From: Acanthamoeba castellanii str. Neff
Lineage: Eukaryota > Discosea > Longamoebia > Acanthamoebidae
DNA: 64,000 nucleotides
Assembly: GCF_000313135.1 (NCBI RefSeq)
Contig: NW_004457268.1
Span: 628,319-692,318, forward strand
Direction: 5' to 3'
The notes below the pieces were generated by a model. It was not told where the DNA came from. It saw only the letters and a program-made list of their open reading frames with translations, and did no database searches. Position numbers and translations under genes: made by a program. The first letter of the stretch is position 1. Each line of letters begins with the position of its first letter. Positions 54,967 to 64,000 of this stretch are shown here, piece by piece.

Positions 54967-57900
54967 CATGCAAACTGCCAGTAGACGATGCCCACGGAGA
55001 TCAGGGAGAGGAGAGCCTGCAGCGGCAGTCCCACTTTCGTGTAGTCCATGAACTTGTACCTGGTGTTTGTGATCACACACCACACACACCACACACACCA
55101 CAAACTGGGTTGAGCCAAAAGAATGGCAATGCATACTAGTCAGAAGAAAGAATGCCCGGGTGGAGTCGTACCCGCCCGGACCCCACACCATGAGGTTGGT
55201 CTGGTAGCCGATCGGGGTGGAGAAGTCCGCACTGGCGCCGACCATGATGCAGTAGACGAAGGCCTTGACGTTCACGCCGGTCACCAGGCTGGACTGGAAC
55301 GAGAACACGATGGGCACCATCAATGCGGCCGCTGAGGCGTTATTGAGCAGCGAGGTGAGCAGAGCCGTCGATAGGTAGACGCCATAGAGCAACCCAAAGC
55401 TACCGGCTGGCATGAATATCGACACCTGTGTGCGTGTGCGGTCGTGTGTTGTGTGCGTGTCGTGAGTGTCGTGCTGGGTGCAATCGCTCAGTGATGAGTG
55501 GCGGTACCAGATCGTGAGCCAAGATCTGGGCCACGCCAGTCTTTTCGCAGGCCATGGCCATGCCGAAGGAGCTCGCGATCATGGCGATGAGCCTGAAATT
55601 GGTCGCCGCCACTGCTTTCTCGACCGAACTGGTAGTGAGAGATAAGTGGTGAGCGAGGTACACAGCACGACACGCACACGCATCGCCGCACGCGCACATG
55701 CACACGACACAAGACGACACACGTACATGCACCCGGTGATGATCATGATGAACGCTGCGCACAGCGATGCGGTGAGCAGGCTCGTCAGCTCGAACGTAGA
55801 GACGAGGATCATGATCGCGGCGATGACCGGTGCGAGGCACATGCGCTCGTAGTCGACGCCCATCTTGCCGCCGCTGGACCCGCCCACCCGCGACACGGTG
55901 ATGAAATCGCCGCCGCTGTCGGGGCCGGCGGTGGCCGGATCGTCGACGTGGTGCTGGCCCGAGGCCAGGTCGGGCCGGCACACCAGGAGCAGGGTGTCCC
56001 CGCCGCGTAGGCGAAACGACGCCAGGCGCGCGTGCGAATGGATCTTCTCGCCCTCGCGCCCGACCGACAGCACCGCCGCGCCGTACCGCTTCCCGAAATC
56101 GGCCTCGCCTTCACATTCATTCATACATTCATTGTGATGTGTGTCGTGCGCGTGGGTGTTAGGTTCACGACAGGACAGACGACAAGCGCTTGTTCCGGCT
56201 CCGGTCATGAGAAAGAGTGGTGTGCGGGCGGTAGGCCGTACCGATGGTGCGGTTGACAAGCGACCCCGTGGGCGAGACGACGGCTTCGACCAGGACCTTA
56301 TTGATTGAGGGATGCACGATTTTATCGTCCTACAGTAAACGTTATGAGTACAAAGGCAGGTATGTCGTGTGTCGTGTGTCGTGTGTGTCGTGAATAGGCA
56401 CCTGGTTGGTGGGTTTTATGCCCGAGATCATGAAGAGGTCCACGAGCTTCTCGACGTCGCCGGCAAAGATCAACTGATCTCCCGAGTTGAGTGTCGTTTC
56501 GGCCGACACGTTTGGGTTGTCGACACCCCGCCTCTGCAATCCACGTCGCCGAGAGTGAACAATGCATCGTGCGACTCTAGTGCTGGAGCAAGGCGCGTTT
56601 AAGAGGGGAGCAGCTGTGGCACGTACAATGAGGTTGACGAGGATCAGCCCGTCGACGGCGTTGAGCCCGACCGCGCCCACAGTCTTTCCGTCGATGCTTG
56701 AATTGTGTTCCACAATCACTGTGATTGTGTACTGCACAACAAAAAGTCAGCCAGGGTGGTCAGCTTTATATTTACACTCTGGCAAGACACGCACGACACA
56801 CGGCCAACGACACGACACGACACGATGTACCTCACGCGGGTGGCTGAGCAGTTCGTCCATCGGACTCTCGCGATCGGGCAGCAGGAATGGCGAGATGAGG
56901 AGCATGTAGGTGAGGCCCACCAGCACGATCGGCAAGCCCACATACCCGATCTGAGGGGCAGCGCGCGCGTGAGCGATCAGGTCGGCAGCGAGAAGGAGTG
57001 TTCAAGAGGGGCAGCACACCTCAAAAAATGGGAAGCGGAGGGTGGGGTCGAGCCCGGCGACCAGCCCAACGACGATGAGGTTGGTCGAGGTGCCCACGAT
57101 CGTACACGTGCCTCCAAAAATGCACGCGTACGACAGAGGAATCATCATCTTCGATGGCTTGATTCCCGTGGCGCGGCACCACTTCTCGATCACTAAAAGG
57201 TTTGAGCTTGGACGTTACCTTGCAAACTCTCACGCACACACACACCACACACCACACCACACACCACACGCACAACAACAACAAGACGCGCAAAGAGGCT
57301 GATACCAACCAGGGATCATAATAGCGGTCAGCGGAGTGTTGTTGGTGAAGGCCGACAGGAAGGAGAGCGGCAACATGAGCCGCAGCTGCGCCACGAAAAC
57401 GCTGGTTGTCTTGCCCAGCACCCACTCTGCGCGCCCAACAAAAACAAACAAACGCCACTCAGTGGTGGTGTTCGGCCCTAGTCGGGTGAGTTGTAGCCCG
57501 TAATTACCACTCAACAGGCCGATGGAGCCGGTCTCGGCGATGCCGGCCGCCACCACAAACAACACCGCGATCGTCAATATGCCCACGCTCGAGAACCCTG
57601 ATCGATGGGAGGAAACACACAAAGTCCAGGTCAGCGCGTTGGGTGCGCGTGGTTGGGAGTGTGGGGAGGGCTCACCAGTAAGCGCTTCACTGGGGGTGAT
57701 GATGCCGGGTATGAGGAGGAGCGTGGTGACGAACACCATCACCACGTCGTTGGGCGCCACATTCTTGACCAACATGAAGAAGGCAGCGCAGACCACGAAG
57801 ACCGTGTACCACCCTTGCCACTTCAGCTCCTGCCACGCTACACACGTGCATGTGCATCATGCGTGTCGTGTCGTGTCGTCGTGCGCGTGCGTGTGTGTCG

Positions 57901-58492
57901 TATGTTGTGTGCGGGCGTCAGTTCTCGGTGCACGTAGCGCACAGCACAGCCACGTGGGATGAGCACCTGAGATGCGCAGAAGGAAGAGGATGAACAGACA
58001 GAGGGCGGCGATGGCGAGCTCGACCTTGTGGCCAACGGCGAACTTGAGCGCGGCCTTCTTGGCCCGCACGCTCCACTTGCCCCCCTCCAGCGATTCCTCG
58101 TGCTCTTCCCATGTCACGTCGGTCGAGTAGTAGTTGTAGAAGATGTGTTTGGGTGTGAGCTGCCCGGCCTCGCCAGGCGACCACTCGCCATCCTCATCTC
58201 CCTCCCTTGCACGATCAAACGACCCTTCCCTCCTCTCGCCTCGCCCCGCCTCCAAATCCCGATCTTCTCGCGATTTGCGCTTTCGTCGATGCGATTTACT
58301 TCTCTTACGGTGCTTGTTGTGGCAGGTGTGATGCTTTCTTCCTGAACCTCTCCGCTGGCTGCCATCAGTTGCCGTCGAGCGGCGATCCCTGTTGACTTCG
58401 TCTTCGCCGGCATCAATCATCCGCTTCATCGCCTCTTCATCTTGAGCCGATGGCGGCGGGCTTGGGCCACCCCTCGCCCCCAGCTCCTCCAT
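54967..58492 (-). CDS. SLC13-type (Na+/sulfate symporter-like) transporter with TrkA-C domains
   Basis: Multi-span anion transporter of the divalent-anion:Na+ symporter superfamily. Start MEELGARGGPSPPPSAQDEE, then a very basic cytosolic N-terminus. Spans include IAALCLFILFLLRIS (about 58000), VFVTTLLLIPGIITPSEALT, ILTIAVLFVVAAGIAETGSI, LPLSFLSAFTNNTPLTAIMI (about 57360; the SNT/NNT-P signature) and YACIFGGTCTIVGTSTNLIV (about 57120). Two soluble TrkA-C-like modules sit mid-protein (ITVIVEHNSSIDGKTVGAVG; LNSGDQLIFAGDVEKLVDLF; EADFGKRYGAAVLSVGREGE; ASFRLRGGDTLLLVCRPDL). The second membrane half repeats the theme: FRLIAMIASSFGMAMACEKT, LLTSLLNNASAAALMVPIVF (about 55340), SADFSTPIGYQTNLMVWGPG. 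Ends GIVYWQFA. This layout matches SAC1/YbhI-type putative sulfate transporters or sensors. The substrate cannot be told from sequence. Confidence 0.87.
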
Positions 58493-58722
58493 CTTGTGTC
58501 GAATGCACAACCTGAGGCAGTGACCACGAACTGCCCCGACACGCACTGGTATGACAGGCACGCAGAGCGCTCTGCGTGCCTGGTTGTTGGAGAAGACGGC
58601 AGATTGTTTATTCTCCCTTCTCAGTTCTCGCCACGCCACTCGCCCGGTGGCAGGGTGTTGGTTTCGTTTGATGTTGTTGTTGTTGTTTTGTGTTGTTGTT
58701 GATGTTGTTACCTCCTTCAAAA

Positions 58723-60201
58723 TCAAGCAGCCTCCTCCATGCTGTCCGTTGTCTGCGTGGTCGTCGTTGTCGTCAACGACGGCAGCTTACCATCTTGCAG
58801 CGAGCGCTCGAGCGCCTGCACCTCTTCAAGCGTCGTCGCGTTCTGGATGGCAGCCTGCACAACACCATACACACACGCGCGCGCACACACAGAGAGAGAG
58901 AGAGAGAAGATGAGAATGAGAAGAGGGAGGTTAGCTCAATGTTCAAGACCAGGGAAGGAGAGGAGAGATGCGAACCCTGATCTGTTCGGCCTGCTGGGCC
59001 TTCTGCGCCTGCAGCTCGGCCTCGGTGGGCTCACCTGGCACAAAGACCTTGGACTCTGCCTTTTCTTTTGGCTGTACGGAGCGTCGTGTAGTGTCAAAAG
59101 GGTCAGCGCAGATAACGATGAGAGAAGAATGGACGTGGTCACCTGTGCTCCCTTCTTCCCCACACCAAACACCTGACGAGCCTCAGCCTTCTCCTGTCAG
59201 TGGAGAAAGAGAAGCGTAAGCCGAGACACTCCTCCTTGGTGGGAACCATTACGGTGAGGTGAAGCGAGGCCGTACCCGAGGCTTGACCTTTCTGAAGTCG
59301 ATCACCTTGAGCCCTGGCAGCTTGGCGATCAGGTGCAGCCGGTAGTTAGGCTTTTGCGTCACGGGGTTGCCCAACAAGCTCAGCATCTTGAGCTTCTTGA
59401 AGCTTTCCAGGTTATCAAGCTCGCCTGCAAGAGAGAGAGAGAGAGAGAGGCGCCTTCATCAGCGCAAGAACGCATCACCACGACGGCATAAACTGCAAGG
59501 AGTTGAACTGGGGAGACGTACTCAGGCTCTCTATCTTGTTGTTGCTGAGAATGAGAGTGTCGATGTTAGGAATGTGTTCACCCAGGCCTGGGTGGACAGG
59601 AGCAGAAGAAGAAGCAGAGAAAAAGAAGTGATAAGAACAGATACTGGGCTTGCTTGCATGGCTCTTTCCACCCCAGCCACCAACTGCGCTTGCAGCAGCC
59701 GCTTCAGCTCAGCTCGCCCACAAGAGGGAAGGGGTTACCCGGAGCGATTCGGGCTACGCGGTTGTTGCTGAGGAGAAGCATCTTGAGCTTGGGAAGAAGA
59801 GGGAAGTTCTCCAGCTTCTGGATCTCATTGTCGCTCAGATCGATCGAGTTAAATTGGTCCTGCGCCGCGGGAGTAAAGAATCGAGAAGCCGATGAAAAAT
59901 TCGCACGGCTTGAAGCTCCATGTTCAAGGTGAAGAGAGATGGCGTTGTACCTGAGTGGCACCCAAGTTCTCAATGACCGCAATTTTGTTCCCTACAGAGC
60001 GGGAGAGGGGAGGCGCACATTGGTCCGAGCGTAGACAGGAGAGCAAGGAGGCAAAAGGGGGGCAGCATTAGCGTACGCTTCGAATTGCAATGTCGGCTGA
60101 TGAAGGCGTCACGAACCTCGGAGGTCAATTTCTCGTTCGCGCAGGGGGTTGAGATACTGCGGGGCTTGCGAAATCAAGTCGGCGGTCAGGCGCTTAATCA
60201 T
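58723..60201 (-). CDS. SNRPA1: U2 small nuclear ribonucleoprotein A' (LRR protein)
   Basis: Spliceosome component: its leucine-rich repeats pair with U2B'' on U2 snRNA stem-loop IV. Exons in order: MIKRLTADLISQAPQYLNPL then REREIDLR (60201 to about 60118), NKIAVIENLGATQ, DQFNSIDLSDNEIQKLENFP and LLPKLKMLLLSNNRVARIAP (about 59860 to 59740), HIPNIDTLILSNNKIESL, NLESFKKLKMLSLLGNPVTQ then KPNYRLHLIAKLPGLKVIDF with RKVKPR (about 59420 to 59278), EKAEARQVFGVGKKGAQ, EPTEAELQAQKAQQAEQIR and AAIQNATTLEEVQALERSLQ. Each block lines up with human SNRPA1, including the REREIDLR opening and the VKxxER-x-A-E cap. The short tail ends DSMEEAA. Eight or nine exons; length matches the family. Confidence 0.95.
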
Positions 60202-60573
60202 GTTTGTAGTGGAGCTGGCTCACTGACGGCACTCTAGAGGTGGGCGGAAGGGGCGCAGAAGATGTGCGAGTGCTTTAGCGCTGAAGATCAAAATTTTTCG
60301 AATGGAATCGAAAAATTGGAGAATGAACGGCAGATAATAGGTTGCGAAGCGGGATGAGAGACAGAGATGAAAGATAGAAGGGAAAGGCAAACAAATGGCA
60401 AAAACCAAGTGGTAGTGTGATCTGTGTCTTACCGCAAAAGCTGCTGACGAGAAAAAGCACCAAAAAATCCAACCACAAAAGAAAATGAAAATAAAAAATA
60501 TGGTGGCGTGCCAAACATTCTGGCCCATACTACTTGCGCCAGAAGGTTCGACCAACAACCCCCAACATCAAAC
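60202..60573. promoter_or_regulatory. upstream region between U2A' and a four-span protein gene
   Basis: 372 bp between divergent starts. More A/T-rich than the flanking exons (notably 60280 to 60510), with no coding signal. It must hold both promoters; no named site recognised. Confidence 0.4.
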
Positions 60574-61229
60574 ATGGGGCTTCACGTGCACAAGCCGAGC
60601 CTCCTTGGCTTGCTCTTGCTGGTCCTCCAAGGCATTCTCTTAGTACGCCGGAGCTAAACTCGAATTCGTACAATCTTAGCCTCTCTCCTCCGCCGGCACT
60701 GATTGAATCGAATCAATCGCTTCAGATATTGGGAATCATCAACTTCGTCTTTGGCGCCGTCTATGGCATTATCCTGGGAGTGCTCACCATCCTTCTGGTC
60801 GTGTGCGGAATCGTGGGCGTGTTCACTCGCCACCGCCTCCTTCTCCTCGCGGTACGGCGCTGCTGCAGAGACGTTGTTGCGTTGTGTCTCCTTTTCTGCC
60901 CTCTAGAAAGCGAGAACTGACGCTTGTCCCTGCTCAGTTTGGAGTGTTCGCGCTTGTCCTGCTCGGTTTGGCCACGCTGAACCTGATTCTGTGCATCATC
61001 GACGACTGCAGCGGTGGCGCAATCGCCAACAGTTCCGTCTTCATCGGCTTCTACGTACGAACCCACTTTTGCCCTTGGCTTCATTCTCCGCTTTCGTTCT
61101 TTGTCGCCGTTTCGCTTTGTTGCGTTCACGGCTAACATTCACGCCTTACGGAAACAGCTGGCCACGGTAGCGTGCACCCTGTTCGTGTACAACGAGGCCT
61201 CGGGCACCGGTGACTACTCCCAAGTGTAA
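60574..61229 (+). CDS. small four-span membrane protein, function unknown
   Basis: Four exons joined at GTACG donors. Exon 1: MGLHVHKPSLLGLLLLVLQG, first span. Exon 2: ILGIINFVFGAVYGIILGVL then TILLVVCGIVGVFTRHRL, span two and part of the next. Exon 3: FGVFALVLLGLATLNLILCI then IDDCSGGAIANSSVFIGFY. Exon 4: LATVACTLFVYNEASGTGDY ending SQV. Residue total is about 130. The topology and the short Cys-containing loop recall small tetraspan proteins, but the CCG motif of tetraspanins is absent. I do not recognise the family. The reading frame runs unbroken through all three splices, which supports a real gene. Confidence 0.7.
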
Positions 61230-61438
61230 GGCGCTCACCTTACCTTGCCCTGTACCACCTCTGCGCCATGGCTTTGTTGGCCTGGTCGACGAATAATGCA
61301 CAAAGATCCATCGAAAAACAAACAAAAATAAATCAACAAACTTTTTTTAGCCTGTTTCTATTGCGTTCATTTATTAATTCCTCACCACATCACCACTGCT
61401 CACAACGCCACTCGCATCATACATCTCTTATCTCTGAA

Positions 61439-62958
61439 ATGAGCGGTCCATCTCGTGCTGCGCTGATTGAAGAGATTCGAGCGTTCATCCCGCCGCTGGC
61501 GCAGCACCTGCACAAGGGGGCGAGCGGGAAGTTGGGCGTGTTCGGCGGCAGCGCCGAGTACACGGGGGCGCCCTACTTCGTGGCCATCAGTGCCCTGCGC
61601 ACCGGGGCCGACCTGGCCCACGTCGTCTGCACCCAGGCCGCCGCCACCGCCATCAAGTCCTACTGCCCCGACGTCATCGTCCACCCGCTCCTGCCCAGCC
61701 GCTCTTCGTCATCTTCCTCCTCCGCTGGCGGAGACCTCACGTACGAGCGCACACCGCACACGCTGCACACGCCGCACACGCCGCGCGTGGTTCGATGGCT
61801 GACTGGGTGGCCGGATCGTGTGGGCGGCGCAGGGAGGAGGAGAGGCGAGGGGTCGACGCGGCCATGGAGCAAATAGGCGAGTGGCTGCCCAGGTTCACCG
61901 GTCTCGTCCTCGGCTCTGGCCTCGGCAGGTGAGTGCTGAGGCTCTCCCGCGCGCGAGCCAGTTGTCACTTTGTGTGTCGTGCGTGTAGTGTATGTAGTTC
62001 GTGTCATCTGTGTTGACGGTGAGTCGGGGACCGCGGTACAGGGACAAGGCAGTGCAACTTTGCGCCAAGAAGATAATCGAGCAGGCCAAGGACCGAAAGA
62101 TGCCGCTCGTGATCGATGGGGACGGCATTTCCAGCGTCGTCTGCGTGTGGCCATCGCTCGTCGAGGGCTACAAGGTGGCGCCCTTCGCTTTTGGGCATTG
62201 CCCCGCGGAACACTGCGGTGTTCACCGCAACCTCTAACTCAACCTCTCTCTGGTGTGCAACGACGACAGGAGGTGGTGTTGACGCCCAACTTTCCCGAGT
62301 ACCAGCGACTGTGCAAGGCGGCCGGGTGCGAGGAGGACACGCCGGTCATGGACCTCGCCAGAAAGTACGTCAACGACGGCCGCCACATCATCCATTGGCT
62401 CTCCAGCTGCAAGCTGACTGACGGTGGGCTCCCGTATCGATCAACAGGATGGGCAACGTGACGATCGTACAGAAGGGACAGACCGATAAGATCAGCGACG
62501 GGCGCATCGGTACGCACAACTTGATCGAACCAATTGGTTCGATCGAAACGGGGCCTCCCCGCGCGGCTGCTAACCGTGGCCGTCCGGACTGCAGTTGTGG
62601 AATGCACGGAAGCGGGAAGCCCGCGGAGATGCGGTGGGCAGGGCGACATCACCTCCGGCTCGATCGGCACATTCCTCTCCTGGGCGCACGCCTACAAGGA
62701 AAAGTACGTGGTGATGGCCGGCCATCAGCGCGCTCTCTTTTCGGCGCGGCTAACGCGGAACGATGGCGATCTACGCGCAGGGACTCGCTCAAGTACCCTC
62801 CCAACGTGCTGGCGGGCTACGCGGGCTGCCTGATGACAAGGGAGGCCAACAAGGCCGCCTTCGCGAAGAAGGGCCGCTCGACCATCGTGTCGGATATGAT
62901 CGAGGAGATCGGACAAGTGTTTGCCGAGTCTCTGGAGAAGCATGCCAGCTCCCTCTGA
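61439..62958 (+). CDS. NAXD: ATP-dependent NAD(P)H-hydrate dehydratase
   Basis: Repairs damaged NADHX/NADPHX back to NADH/NADPH using ATP; ribokinase-like fold. Start [20 protein letters not shown]. Exon 1 has [20 protein letters not shown] then [20 protein letters not shown], with [11 protein letters not shown]. Exon 2 encodes [17 protein letters not shown] (about 61890), exon 3 [20 protein letters not shown] and PSLVEGYK (about 62070 to 62173). Splicing from there to [19 protein letters not shown] (about 62272) restores the family LTPN-x2-E/Y motif. [20 protein letters not shown] and [20 protein letters not shown] (about 62620) follow, the latter holding the GGQGD nucleotide-binding/catalytic loop. 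The last exon ends [18 protein letters not shown]. Six GT...AG introns; domain order complete. No targeting peptide is obvious, so the cytosol is likely. Confidence 0.93.
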
Positions 62959-62996
62959 AAGATGGAAAAGGGTGGAAGAAGCAAAAAAAAGGAGTT

Positions 62997-63066
62997 GCCA
63001 GGACCGGGAATTGAACCCGGGTTGTTGGTACCACAAACCAATGTACTACCACTATACTATCCCAGC
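62997..63066 (-). tRNA. tRNA-His (anticodon GTG)
   Basis: Minus strand folds as a cloverleaf: acceptor GCTGGGA/TCCTGGC (with G-T pairs), D stem GTAT/GTAC, anticodon stem TTGGT/ACCAA around loop TTGTGGT (anticodon GTG, His), and T arm CCGGG-TTCAATT-CCCGG. 70 nt, no intron. The extra 5' G of mature tRNA-His is not encoded, as is usual in eukaryotes. Confidence 0.93.
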
Positions 63067-63152
63067 GTACCGTGTCGACAACGTTTTCGAGAGCAAGCTA
63101 ATTCCAATTGGGACTAGCATAATTGGGAAAATTTGACGGCATGGAAAAGAAT

Positions 63153-63223
63153 GATTCCGGCGAGTGTTGATCTCGCGACCTCAAGCGTGTTAGGCTTGCG
63201 TGCTACCGTTGCACCACGGAATC
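63153..63223 (-). tRNA. tRNA-Val (anticodon AAC)
   Basis: Minus strand cloverleaf: acceptor GATTCCG/CGGAATC, D stem GTGC/GCAC, anticodon stem CAAGC/GCTTG around loop CTAACAC (anticodon AAC, Val), T arm GCGAG-ATCAACA-CTCGC. 71 nt, no intron. The T loop starts with A instead of T. It lies 86 bp from tRNA-His in the same direction. Confidence 0.92.
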
Positions 63224-63402
63224 TTCCTACATGCCCAACTGATCGCTGTTCCTACGACCACACGGGCCTCTACGGCCAGGAGGGCGTGATGCAACAATCA
63301 CCATCAGCGTGCGGCGTGTGTGTGGTCCTTCGTCACTTTGGAAAGTCTCAGCAGTGGATGATGAAGGCGAACAGCCCTTGTTCTTTATTTTACTCTGACT
63401 GC

Positions 63403-64000
63403 TTAGTTGCGGCGCAGGATCTTGCCGAAGGCATAGTTCGTGACCTGCTCCGCCAGGTTCTGGCCGGCAATCAGGGCCGAGCGCCAGTGGACGCCGCCGT
63501 AGACGCGGCTGTTGTGCACCTCCTGGTAGAACTGCATGATCGAGGTGTAGGTGCGCGAGCCGAGCTGCGGCTGCGAGTAGGAGATGGTGCGGAAGTTGCC
63601 GTTAGGGGGCACGTCGCCGAAGGCCTTGATGAAGGCGAAGCAGGCTCCGCCGGAGCGGGCCGAGTGGCCGGACGGGTGCTCGGGGGTCTGCGAGGTGGTC
63701 AGCACGGGGGTCCACGACGGGTCGACGTAGGCGTGGGCCGGCGAGTCGGGGGTGACGGTGCGGTAGGCCACGATCGGGCGGCCGTTGTAATGGGTGTACT
63801 TGTAGAGCCAGTGGGTGGCATGGGCGTCGTGCGACGAGATGGCGGCCAGGGCGAGCACGCGGAGGAGGTCCACACCGTCAACGTCGATGCCCGAGCTCGA
63901 CACATAGTCCATGGCCCAGCCGACCTGCGAGCCAAAGTTGCCGTCGTGGAAGCGGGCGATGGCGTCAGTCTCGGCGGTGCGGGCCGACAGGCTGGCGTTG
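63403..64000 (-). CDS. vanadium-haloperoxidase-like PAP2-family protein (5' end cut by window)
   Basis: Open from the window edge to the stop at 63403; the N-terminal part lies beyond 64000. Visible blocks: FHDGNFGSQVGWAMDYVSSS, ALAAISSHDAHATHWLYKYT, RTVTPDSPAHAYVDPSWTPV, then QTPEHPSGHSARSGGACFAF, which holds the PSGHS core of the PAP2/vanadium site (about 63670), and NSRVYGGVHWRSALIAGQNL (about 63500) with the S-R...G-x-H-W motif carrying the catalytic His. Ends FGKILRRN. The P-x-H-P-S-G-H-S plus Y-G-G-V-H-W pattern is typical of vanadium-dependent haloperoxidases and their plant/amoebal relatives; a phosphatase role is also possible because the sites are alike. No intron in the visible part. 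Confidence 0.8.
   Translation of the reverse strand, partial: NASLSARTAETDAIARFHDGNFGSQVGWAMDYVSSSGIDVDGVDLLRVLALAAISSHDAHATHWLYKYTHYNGRPIVAYRTVTPDSPAHAYVDPSWTPVLTTSQTPEHPSGHSARSGGACFAFIKAFGDVPPNGNFRTISYSQPQLGSRTYTSIMQFYQEVHNSRVYGGVHWRSALIAGQNLAEQVTNYAFGKILRRN

Overview
The window looks like nuclear DNA of a free-living amoeba close to Acanthamoeba. Evidence: GC-rich coding sequence with strong G/C bias at third codon positions; many short introns (mostly 50-150 bp) whose donors usually read GTACG or GTGCG; introns full of GTGTCGTG-type and CA/GT repeats; tight gene packing on both strands; and receptors that join bacterial-type solute-binding domains to kinase and cyclase domains, a known Acanthamoeba trait. 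There are no operons, Shine-Dalgarno sites, CRISPR arrays or recognisable transposons. The species call is inference.

Layout, left to right: an RFX-type DNA-binding protein (-); a 2-oxoglutarate/Fe(II) oxygenase joined to an F-box (-), divergent from a phytanoyl-CoA-dioxygenase-like gene (+); a broken gene fragment (-); serine palmitoyltransferase subunit 2 (-); a secreted Cys-rich protein with a PLA2-like His-Asp motif (+); a Golgin-A7/ERF4-like membrane protein (-); a decayed region and an empty spacer; a BTB protein (+); an isopenicillin-N-synthase-like oxygenase (-); a very large RCC1-repeat protein (+, 8.5 kb); a GATA zinc-finger factor (-); a second BTB protein (+).

From 29.4 to 50.7 kb, two paralogous receptors point away from each other. 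Each has a signal peptide, two PstS-like domains, an EGF-like module, one membrane span, a kinase, a class III cyclase and a second kinase. Between them lie ubiquitin-activating enzyme E1 (UBA1) and a TBC-domain protein. Then come a PARP6/8-like ADP-ribosyltransferase (-), an SLC13-type transporter with TrkA-C-like domains (-), U2 snRNP A' (-), a small four-span membrane protein (+), NAD(P)H-hydrate dehydratase (+), tRNA-His and tRNA-Val (both -), and a vanadium-haloperoxidase-like gene cut by the window end (-).

Functional themes are ubiquitin signalling (UBA1, F-box fusion, BTB proteins, UBA-like PARP), transmembrane signalling (two receptor kinase-cyclases), three 2OG/Fe(II) oxygenases, and housekeeping (sphingolipid synthesis, splicing, NADHX repair). 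Several genes carry single-base reading-frame breaks, two of them explained by one missing base in a short homopolymer. These look more like draft-sequence errors than real mutations. Exon borders were read by eye; gene extents are start codon to stop codon across introns.
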